Both the position numbers and the translations under genes were made by a program. A stretch of 64,000 nucleotides of DNA from Viscum album (lineage: Eukaryota; Streptophyta; Magnoliopsida; Santalales; Viscaceae): the NCBI GenBank assembly GCA_963277665.1, contig OY728136.1:1977982576-1978046575 (forward strand). Direction: 5' to 3'. The notes beneath the pieces are model-generated. The model had not been told where the DNA came from. It did not search any database and worked only from the letters and a program-made list of their open reading frames with translations. Of the stretch, positions 20,490-28,110 are shown piece by piece (the stretch's first letter is position 1; every line of letters begins with the position of its first letter).

Positions 20490-22907
20490 TCAGATCGGCT
20501 GGTTGACGGAACGCCAGGAATGCCGCACTAGTGGGGTCGGTCGTTGAAACGCCGGGAAATCCAAACTAGCATCGGGAAAACCGCACTTGCGGGGCCGGCG
20601 ACGGGAGGCGGGGATTCCGCAGAATTGTTGCGGGACTGGCGGCGCCAACGGGCCCAAAGCCGAGGATGTCGAGCTACTGCGCCAGCGAATGGACGTGCCG
20701 GCGAAGAGAGAGGTAGGAGGAGGCAAATCCGGAAGAGGCTGGATGATGAGGGGAAGACAGTTATCAATGGCAGAGTTAGGAGGAGGAGAGGGAAAGGAGA
20801 ATGGAGAACTTTCCACAAAGGAGACATCGACGGAGATGACATACCGGCGAAGGTCCGGGGAGAAGCAGCGGTATCCGCGCTGAGTGCGGGAATAACCGAG
20901 AAATATGCAGCGGAGAGATTTGGGAGAGAGTTTGGTGCGGCCAGGGCGAGTGTCACGAACATAACACAAGCAGCCAAACACTCGAAGAGGGAGGGAATGA
21001 AGAGGGAGAGTGGAGAAAAGAGCCCGAAAGGGAGTCTCCCCCTTAAGGATAGAAGAAGGAAGGCGATTGAGGAGGTAGGTAGCAGTGAGAATGACATCGC
21101 CCCAAAAGAGCAGAGGCACCTGTCGGTGGAAGAGGAGGGCACGGGCAGTCTCTAGAATATGTCTGTGTTTCCGCTCGGCCACGCCGTTCTGCTGGGGTGT
21201 ATCAGGACAGGAGGTCTGATGAAGGATGCCATTCTCCCGGAGAAACTGCCGAAAAGAAGTGGAGAGATACTCGCGCCCATTATCCGAGCGGAGACATTTG
21301 ACCGAGATAGAAAAACGATTCTTAATTTCATGAAAAAAGGTTTGGAAGGTGGAAAACACTTCGGAGCGTTCCCGAAGAAGGTAAAGCCACGTCATTCGCG
21401 AATAGTCATCAATGAAGGAGATATAGTATTTATAGCCCAAGTGACTCGGAACGGTACACGGCCCCCAAACATCGGAATGAACCAGATCAAAGGGGTGGGA
21501 GGCCCGTGTATCCGTGCGAGGAATGTAGGAAGAGCGATGATGTTTTGCAAAAGAGCATGACTCACAATGAAAAGTAGGAGTCCTACGGAAGTCCGGAAAC
21601 ATCTGATGAATGGTGGATGCAGGCGGGTGCCCTAATCGGGAATGGAGATCAAGTGCCCGAGAAGAGGTAGAGGTGCAAGCAATGGGCGCGGGCCCCTCGA
21701 ACATGTAGACCCCGTCTCGAAGCCGGCCTCGACCAAGTTCCCGGTTCGTAGCCTGCTCCTGAAACACAACACCAGAGGAGGTAAATATGGCCGCACAGTT
21801 ATAATCCTTAGTCAGTTTACTGATGGAAAGCAGATTAAAGGGACTGCGGGGCACATGTGCCACAGAGGGTAGATGTATCGAAGGAGTCAGGGAGCATGCG
21901 CCGAAGCCCGCTATGGGGATAGTGGACCCATCAGCGACGGTGATGGCTGAAGAACCGGCATAAGGGCAATAAGACGTCAACATACCAGCATCACCGGTGA
22001 GGTGGTCGGAGGCACCTGAGTCCAGCAGCCATGCAGGGGAGCAATGGCTGACCAAGGCAGTGGGGCAAACAGTACGGGCCAGAGAAGCCGAGGAGGGAGC
22101 GGGGCGGACAGAGGCCGGTGGATCATGAGGCCGCCTGAGGTCGGCCATAGACAGGGCCAGAGACGGGAAAAGAGAGGCGACAGTCGAGGACACGTCCCGG
22201 ACCGCGGGTTGTCCCTGCCGCAGGTGCTGAGATGGTCGGCCATGCAGGACCCAACATCGGGTGATCAGGTGGCCAAACGTGCCACAATGGTGACAGAAGG
22301 GACATGGACGACGTGAAGCACGACCACGTCCCGAGAATTCCGTCATGGAAGCGGCGGGAGCTGAGGCAGCGGGCCGGTGGGATGATCGGGCGCAGGACGT
22401 GCGCGTGCTGGAAGGGCTGCCGGAACGAGGGCTGGGAGGCGCGGGGAGGCGCTGGGAGGCGCGGGAGGCGCGGGAGGCTGTGCGAGCAGAGGGAGGCGCG
22501 AGAGGCGCTGGGAGGCCGCGCAGGGCAGAGCGGCTGAGGCCGTTCCGGCGAGGCGAGCGGGTGATGGCGTCGGGAGCAGCGGGAGGCCGCCGGGAGCAGC
22601 GGGAGGCCGCCGGCGGGGCGCGCGGGTGAAGGCGGCGGGAGCCGCGGGAAACCGCGGGGAGGGAGCGCCGTCGGGGAGCCGCGGGGCGCGCGGGTGATGC
22701 CGTCGGGAGCAGCGGGAGGCCGCCGGCAGGGCGCGCGGGTGAAAACGGCGGGAGCCGCGGGAAACCGCGGGGAGGGAGCGCCGTCGGGGAGCCGTGGGGC
22801 GCGCGGGTGATGCCGCCGGAAGGGAGCGGGCAGGGCAGCCGGGAGGATGGAGCGCGCAGGGCAGCCGGGACGGCGGGGCACCGGGAGCGCGGAGCAGCGG
22901 GAGGCAC
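20490..22907 (-). CDS. Copia Gag zinc knuckle-protease-integrase, no RT
   Basis: An unbroken 805-residue minus-strand frame. The first roughly 190 residues are Pro/Ala/Arg/Ser-rich and come from the GC-rich repeat, so the true start is uncertain. A CCHC knuckle 'CHHCGTFGHLITRC' lies near 22260-22300, protease 'WLLDSGASDHL' near 22000-22035, the pre-integrase segment 'LHSRLGHP' near 21630-21655, and the integrase core with 'HSDVWG' (about 21465), 'RSDNGREY' (about 21275) and 'PQQNGVAERKHR' (about 21170), giving the D,D,E residues. After the integrase C-terminus ('CIFLGYS') the frame ends in proline-rich sequence, and the RT and RNase H domains that should follow are absent. The usual Gag core upstream of the knuckle is also missing. 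It could supply protease and integrase, but not copy its own RNA. Confidence 0.9.
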   Translation of the reverse strand: MPPAAPRSRCPAVPAALRAPSSRLPCPLPSGGITRAPHGSPTALPPRGFPRLPPFSPARPAGGLPLLPTASPARPAAPRRRSLPAVSRGSRRLHPRAPPAASRCSRRPPAAPDAITRSPRRNGLSRSALRGLPAPLAPPSARTASRASRASQRLPAPPSPRSGSPSSTRTSCARSSHRPAASAPAASMTEFSGRGRASRRPCPFCHHCGTFGHLITRCWVLHGRPSQHLRQGQPAVRDVSSTVASLFPSLALSMADLRRPHDPPASVRPAPSSASLARTVCPTALVSHCSPAWLLDSGASDHLTGDAGMLTSYCPYAGSSAITVADGSTIPIAGFGACSLTPSIHLPSVAHVPRSPFNLLSISKLTKDYNCAAIFTSSGVVFQEQATNRELGRGRLRDGVYMFEGPAPIACTSTSSRALDLHSRLGHPPASTIHQMFPDFRRTPTFHCESCSFAKHHRSSYIPRTDTRASHPFDLVHSDVWGPCTVPSHLGYKYYISFIDDYSRMTWLYLLRERSEVFSTFQTFFHEIKNRFSISVKCLRSDNGREYLSTSFRQFLRENGILHQTSCPDTPQQNGVAERKHRHILETARALLFHRQVPLLFWGDVILTATYLLNRLPSSILKGETPFRALFSTLPLHSLPLRVFGCLCYVRDTRPGRTKLSPKSLRCIFLGYSRTQRGYRCFSPDLRRYVISVDVSFVESSPFSFPSPPPNSAIDNCLPLIIQPLPDLPPPTSLFAGTSIRWRSSSTSSALGPLAPPVPQQFCGIPASRRRPRKCGFPDASLDFPAFQRPTPLVRHSWRSVNQPI

Positions 22908-23386
22908 GGGAGGCGCCGAAGCTGTGGGAGGCGCCGGGTGCAGCAGGAGAGCCGCCGGGAGAATGGAGGGCCGCCGGGAGGTGAGCCGCAGGGGCTGGGC
23001 GCGCGGACGCGACGCCGTGAGGAGGTGCGCCGGGACGGCGGGGCGAGCCGGAAGCCGGGGAGCCGGGAGATGCCGCCGGGAGGGAGCGCGTAGAGGAGCG
23101 GCGAGGGAGGTGGTGCCGGGACGGGGGGAGGCGCGCGGGGGATGGCGCCGGGAGCCGGGGGGAGCCGCGGGGAGGATGGAGGGCGGTGCGACGGGAGGGC
23201 CGGGAGCCGCGGGCGTTGGGAGGGAGGGCCTGCCGGGAGGGTGCAGGCCGGAGAGGAGAGGTGCGCCGGGAGGGAGGGCCTGCCGGGAGGGATGGCCTGC
23301 CGGGACGGGCTAGGGCAGGAGGGAGAGAGGCGGAGCCGGGAGAACACCGGGAATCCGCAAGGGAGGGAGGGTTCGGGATAAAAATC
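22350..23386 (-). repeat. GC-rich repetitive 5' region of the Copia element
   Basis: About 1 kb of very GC-rich sequence between the primer-binding site and the zinc knuckle, built from phrases such as 'gccgggagccgcgggaa'. A block of about 125 bp is directly repeated (near 22560-22690 and 22690-22810, each with 'cgggagccgcgggaaaccg'). All minus-strand frames stay open for hundreds of codons because stop codons are rare at this composition, so the open frames here are not evidence of a protein. It occupies the place of the Gag core. Confidence 0.8.
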
Positions 23387-23398
23387 CCTCTGATACCA
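23387..23398 (-). other. Primer-binding site, initiator tRNA-Met type
   Basis: On the minus strand TGGTATCAGAGG directly follows the LTR end CTCCTACA. It matches the TGGTATCAGAGC consensus complementary to the 3' end of plant initiator tRNA-Met at 11 of 12 positions. Confidence 0.9.
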
Positions 23399-23528
23399 TG
23401 TAGGAGAGTAAAAATGAGAGACCGAACCCCCAAGGTATTCTCTCTAAGGGAGCCCTTGGGGTGTATTTATAATAAATAATAAAGACCACACCGGACCTCA
23501 AGTCCGATGTGGGATGCAGACTCCAACA
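23399..23528 (-). repeat. 5' LTR of the Copia element
   Basis: 130 bp, identical to 20146-20275 by direct reading. On the minus strand it contains the near-palindrome CCACATCGGAC/GTCCGGTGTGG with a 5-base centre and a TATA box (TTATAAATACACC). The primer-binding site follows immediately at 23398 and below. Confidence 0.95.
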
Positions 23529-25535
23529 CGGTGCAACATATTTTCTAAATTGGGCCTCAAATCTAGTTATCACCAGATTCAAATGCGGGAAGATGTGGAG
23601 AAAACCGCCTTTCGTGCTCAGTGGCCATTATGAATATCTGATGATGCCATTTGCCGATGCCCCTTCAACTTTCCAAGCCACCATGAATGAACTGTTCTGA
23701 TCCTTTATACATTTGTACTAATAAATTTTTATGATATTTTGGTCTAGGTTTAGGATTAGGAGTCTCATCTGCAACACTCTGCAAGTGCTGCTACAAGACA
23801 ACCAATTTTATTTCAATCAAATGAATTGCCATTTTGCTCAAAGGTTGGTTGAATACTTGGGCCATATCATCTCGGATGCAGGGGTATCAATGGATCCCAC
23901 CAAGGTCCAAGTGGTGTTGGAATGGCTGAGATCAGTAACAGTCAAGGGGGTCTGGGGATTTCTTGGACTCGCTAGATGTTATAGAAAGTTTAGAAAGGCA
24001 AGATTGTGCAACCTCTTATGGTTTTGACTTGGAAAGATGGGTTTAGGTGGACCTTAAAAGAGCTCAAAAAGCCTTTGAACACTTTAAACAACTCACGACA
24101 AAAGCTCTGGTTCTGGCTCTACCAAATTTTTTGAAGGAGTTTGAAGTAGAGCGTGATGCGTCAGAGTGAGGGGTGGGAGTTGTCCTTATGCAGAGTTGGC
24201 GGCCCATTGCTTTTTTCAGTATGCTTTTTGACAGAAAAGAACATATCTAAGTTCACATATGAGAAGGGCGTCATGACATTGGTGTTAACAATACAACATT
24301 GGTGTTAACAATACAACATTGGTGACCATACCTATTGGGAATGCCATTTATAGTTTATTTAGACCAACAGAGCCTTGAATTCTTGTTGCAGCAGCAGATA
24401 ACTACAACAGACCAGCGATGTTGGATTGCCGAATTATTGGGCTACCAATTCAAAGTGAAGTATAAGCCAGGGAAAGACAATAGAACAGTGGATGCTTTAT
24501 CTTGGAGAGAAGAAACATTCGGATTAAAGCCGCTCAAATCGAATCCAGTGTGGGGGGAGGGCAGAGATCTGATGGAAGGGATTTACTTATACACAGGGGA
24601 CACTCTTATATAAGGGGCGGTTGGTGATGCCAGCCACTTCTCAGTGGATTGCCAAGCTGCTGGGAGAATTCCACTATTCTCCACAGGGCGGACACTCAGG
24701 GTTCTACAGAACTCACATGAAATTGGCTGAGAACTTGTACTGGGTAGGCATGAAAAAGCAGGTGCAAGATTTTGTGCAGAAATGTGAAGTTTGTCAGTGT
24801 TTTAAGTATTCCACATTGTCTCCAGCGGGTTTATTGCAGTCATTAGAAATTCCAAAGGTAGTGTGGGATAAAGTTTCCATGGATTTTATTATGGGATTGC
24901 TAAAATCAAAAGGGTATGATTTGATCTTAGTAGCGGTGGACAGACTCTCCAAATATGTCAATTTTATTTTTTCAAGGCATCCTTATACAGTTAAAGGGGT
25001 GGCAGAAGTGTTTATATGGGTGGTAGTTCGACTGCATGGGATTCCAATATGTATTGTCAATGACCGAGACCCAATCCTTCGTTAGCCACTTTTGGACGGA
25101 ATTATTCAAACTTCACATAACAAAATTGGAGATGAGTTCTGGATATCATCGGCAAACAGATGGAAAAACAGAAGTGGTTAATCGCTGCCTAGAAGCCCAT
25201 TTACGGTGTTTTGTGGGTGAACAGCCAAAATGGTGGTCATACTGGTTACCATGGGTTGAGTTGTGTTATAACTCTACTTGGCATGCATCTATAAATGCTA
25301 CTCCGTTCGAAGTGTATGGGAGAAAAGCGCGTACTGTTTTGAGTCTTTTACTGTCCAAGATAAGGGTGGAAGCAATGGCCACTGCCTTGATTGAGCGTGG
25401 CGAGGCTCTTAAACAACTCAAACACCATTTGTCTCGATCACAAGATTATATAAAGCAGTAGGCAGGGCACCACTGGTGTGTTATTTCTTTTTCTGGTGGG
25501 GGATCTGTTTTATTTGAAGCTTCAGCCACATAAGC
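23529..25535 (+). pseudogene. Ty3 RT-RNase H-integrase (unit 2)
   Basis: This resumes the RT after the Copia insertion. The catalytic box near 23727-23745 has the same aspartate-to-tyrosine change and TAG stop as unit 1. RNase H ('DASE' then stop, near 24155) and integrase follow. The integrase is the best-kept part: the HHCC domain 'HYSPQGGHSGF...CEVCQC' (24670-24800), the first aspartate in 'SMDFIMGL' (about 24875), the second in 'IVNDRDPI' (about 25056) and the glutamate in 'TEVVNRCLE' (about 25168-25194). A one-base frameshift after 'DPI' is shared with unit 1. It ends at a solo LTR inserted at 25536. Confidence 0.85.
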
Positions 25536-26045
25536 TATTGGATTGGTGTAGCCCGATCCGGTTGGGCCGAATGCTTGTGGCCCGCAACTGTCGCGGGTCG
25601 AGCTCCGCGGCGATCTCGTTAGGGGTTGCAGGGGGCAACGTGCCCTTGCTCTGGGGGTCCGGGGGCCGAAGGCCCCCGGCCCAATTTTTCGGGGACTGTA
25701 GCATCTCTGACTATTGCAGCGGAGCTGACCGACTGACAGACACTGTAGCAGTGCGGACTTCGGAATCAACTGAACTGTAGCACTTTTGACAAAGTTGGCC
25801 GCCGTTCACTATAGCGACGCGGACTCACTTTTCGAAACAGTGATCGTCTTCTCCATTTTTGGGCTAAGGTTACTACTGTAAAAACTCTGTACTTTGTGGT
25901 CTCGAATTAGTGAAGCTCTGCCTCTCCGTGGACGTAGGGTTATTCTCGAACCACGTAAATTTGTGTGTCCCGTGTCTATCTTTCTTTCTGCATTCTTCTT
26001 TCGTTTCTCGTTTCTGTCGTTGCAGCTCTCGACGATTTCGCAACA
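25536..26045 (+). mobile_element. Solo LTR, 510 bp, TSD TAAGC
   Basis: The insert is flanked by TAAGC at 25531-25535 and 26046-26050, and the empty site is present at 15256-15265 in unit 1. It starts TATTGGATTGG (probably TGTTGG with a G-to-A change) and ends TTTCGCAACA. The last 150 bp, with 'cgtggacgtagggttattctcgaaccacg' type sequence, resemble the R-U5 part of plant Copia LTRs of the SIRE/Angela kind. No internal region is present. Confidence 0.85.
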
Positions 26046-26050
26046 TAAGC

Positions 26051-26455
26051 AACATTTAGTCCCTTATTGAATTGACCAGAAGCTGTCAGCTCGTTTTTAT
26101 GGCCTGTTCACCATACTCGAGCGTATTGGACCGGTGGCATGTCAGCTTGGTTTACCTCTTTCAGCCCGTATACTCTGTTTTTCATGTGTCACAGCCTAAA
26201 AGAGCCGTGGGAAACCAGACATTGCACTCTACTCTGCCCACAGATTTGGAGGGGGGACTCCACAAATTAGCCCAAACCATAGAAAGCGATATCCAAGAGA
26301 CTCAGTCTGTGAAATGGTGTTGCAATTCCTCAGTGATTAATCAAATGGAAGGGGTGGCCTGTGGAAGAACTGATGTGGGAAGAAGACTTCATTCGCAATC
26401 AGTTTCCCTCTCAGTCTTGAAGACAAGACTGCTTTCAAGGGGGACACGGAATAGA
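26051..26455 (+). pseudogene. Ty3 integrase C-terminus and chromodomain (unit 2)
   Basis: Translation gives 'SVFHVSQPKRAVGNQTLHS' (about 26175-26232), the usual linker before a chromodomain. After frameshifts it gives 'WEEDFIRNQFP' and 'SLEDKTAFKG' (about 26369-26440), which match the chromodomain tail of plant chromoviruses. This places the element in the Ty3 chromovirus group. The central chromodomain residues are lost or out of frame. Confidence 0.75.
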
Positions 26456-26790
26456 GCATGCGACACACCAGGTGTCTAGGAGGTATATTCTAGTAGGGTA
26501 AAAGAGTCTCGATGGAGGAATCTAGAAGGGATATTTAGTCAGACTAACTATGCCCACTTGTGGGGGAGGCAAGGCTGTTATAAGAGGCGGGGGAGAGAGA
26601 ATAAGGAAAGAGGGTAGTTTCTTGCAGATTTAGCCAAATTGGCTTGGGCGGTAGAGTGGGAAATCTCTCTTGTATTCTTTATTTTCTACTTCTTCTGCCT
26701 CTCTCTCATCTATACTATAATGTAATTTTGGTTATTGCACAGCTCTTCTTCACATAGAGGACTCCATTAAAGGAGATTAGCATTACTAGG
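26456..26790 (+). mobile_element. Probable 3' LTR of the Ty3 copy (unit 2)
   Basis: After the chromodomain tail comes non-coding sequence with a TATA-like 'gttataagaggcgg' near 26577 and a pyrimidine-rich leader up to about 26770. The boundaries were not fixed. Unit 1 lacks this block because of a deletion of about 500 bp with short homology (aatgga/aatg) at its ends. Confidence 0.5.
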
Positions 26791-27045
26791 TGTTCATCAT
26801 ATGCTCTTTGGGTCAACTAATACCCCTGCCATCTTCCAAGAGGCAATGAATGGGGTTTTCTGTCCTTTGTTGAGTAAATAGGTTTTGGTTTTTTTGATGA
26901 TGTATTTGTCTCCAGCAGAAGTTGGGAACAGCATATGGAGCAGACAGAAACAGTTTTGCAGCTTCTGGGCAATTGTCCATAGAGATTTTTTGCCAATTGG
27001 AAGTTCATTGAGCAATGGTTGGTGTAATGAACTTTGGGACCTTTT
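26791..27045 (+). pseudogene. Fragment of a second Ty3 reverse transcriptase (copy 2)
   Basis: The frame reads 'MLFGSTNTPAIFQEAMNGVF', a stop (TAG at about 26878-26880), then 'VLVFFDDVFVSSRSWEQHMEQ', which is the RT palm with the FFDD catalytic box intact. The order of motifs is that of a Ty3 RT. It is a truncated fragment, joined directly to the 3' end of a host gene, and differs from the longer Ty3 copy, whose box is FYDILV. Confidence 0.8.
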
Positions 27046-27180
27046 GAGAACTCTACTCTGGAAGATGTCACTGTCATTTTTGTTCAGAATCCCACCTTTG
27101 GCCTTGGGGAGAAGGCTGCTTCTTCAACGGGTGATGCTGATGGAGGGAGCATGATAATTTGTACCCATTTTATGGTTTAA
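27046..27180 (+). other. Possible exon of the unrecognised convergent gene
   Basis: A short open stretch reads 'GPFENSTLEDVTVIFVQNP' and continues with 'TFGLGEKAASSTGDA'. The codons do not look random and the sequence is kept in both duplication units. I could not find a splice donor that joins it in frame to the terminal exon at 27666, so it may be an exon of that gene, of another gene, or chance. Unit 1 has a deletion just after it (near 15925). Confidence 0.3.
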
Positions 27181-27665
27181 AGTTGCAATTTCATCCGTAG
27201 TACATTTGCTAACATGGGTGCTGCTTGAGATGTCAGTCACTATAAATTATGTGATATCAAACACTGCATTTACTGTTATTTCATTTATATCTACTCTTTT
27301 AATTAGCTTTTACAAGGCTTTCTTGACCTTCCTTCTATGCCTTAATTTTTGGACTGCCATGTGGGTTTGAGATATGTTAGGTTATTTTTGTCTGATTGAG
27401 CATTTAGGGTTCTCCATGGAACTTTTTTGGGGATGCTCAAGTTTTGCTAATTTCATCTTGTATTCCTTTTCTAGCAACTCCATGCCTGCATTCATGATTT
27501 CTCTGTGCATTTGTTATTTAAATGTTGCATAAAGAATCCCTGCTGTCTATTCACTGAACTGGCCTTGCTCATTCCTGTTACCATTAGCTAACTTTTGAAT
27601 CCATGTGGTGGAGATTTGTGTATCGGAGGTGCTCATGTTTGTTTATCGGTTTGTCCAATTTACAG

Positions 27666-27839
27666 GCGAATGTGAGGAAGGCGATATTCCAGTCAAAGAT
27701 GGCTAGAAGGAAGAGGAGGGTTAAGGAAACAGAGCGGGAAACAGCTGCAGTGGCAAGGGAAAAAGCTTGGGCGGAGAAATTGGAGGGACTGCTGAAACTG
27801 GAGGAAGAGTCGAAGAAGCGGAACGAGTCTGTAAATTGA
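27666..27839 (+). CDS. Terminal exon of an unrecognised gene (partial)
   Basis: A splice acceptor (tttacag ending at 27665) is followed by 57 codons and TGA at 27837-27839. The product tail is basic then acidic and probably helical or coiled-coil: 'FQSKMARRKRRVKETERE', 'KAWAEKLEGLLKLEEESKK'. It converges on the P450 gene, with 271 bp between the two stop codons. Codon choice is normal and the exon survives in both copies without a break, which favours a real exon. Upstream exons are not visible: 5' of about 27046 the sequence is retrotransposon. The gene may therefore be truncated by the insertion, or its earlier exons may lie beyond the inserted DNA. I do not recognise the family. Confidence 0.55.
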   Translation, partial: ANVRKAIFQSKMARRKRRVKETERETAAVAREKAWAEKLEGLLKLEEESKKRNESVN

Positions 27840-28110
27840 ACCATCTGTTATTTCAAAGCATTGGTTATAAGCCCAAGCCTTTTGATTGATTGCATTGTTG
27901 CCCGTCACACAATGTTAGTTAAGGGTTTTTGATGCATTTTAGAGACGAACTTATCTGGCGCTTAATATCAGCTAATTTGAACGGATCATGCAGACTTTGC
28001 TTTTGCACCGTTTGCCAACTACCATTTGCTGTGAAGGCGATTGCCACACTGACTCTAAAAAATCCATGTTCAGTCTCAGTAAGAACCCATGAAAAAACAA
28101 TGTAAAAGGA

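Larger units (their letters stand above)
20146..23528 (-). mobile_element. Young Copia element lacking reverse transcriptase, TSD CGGTG
   Basis: The element is flanked by CGGTG at 20141-20145 and 23529-23533. Its two LTRs (20146-20275 and 23399-23528) are 130 bp each and I find no difference between them. On the minus strand it runs TGTTGGAGTC...CTCCTACA. A primer-binding site TGGTATCAGAGG, complementary to initiator tRNA-Met, follows the 5' LTR (23387-23398), and a polypurine tract GAGGGGGAG precedes the 3' LTR. The coding part has zinc knuckle, protease and integrase, but no RT or RNase H. Its 5' third is GC-rich repetitive DNA. It is structurally defective yet recently inserted. Confidence 0.95.

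Noticed and set aside
20544..21560. Long plus-strand frames (203 and 133 residues) opposite the Copia gene
   Set aside because: They lie antisense to a Copia integrase frame with clear motifs, and arise from its GC-rich codon composition.
22304..23479. Many overlapping frames on both strands, up to 436 residues
   Set aside because: The sequence is GC-rich repeat with few stop codons in any frame. No domain or motif is recognisable.
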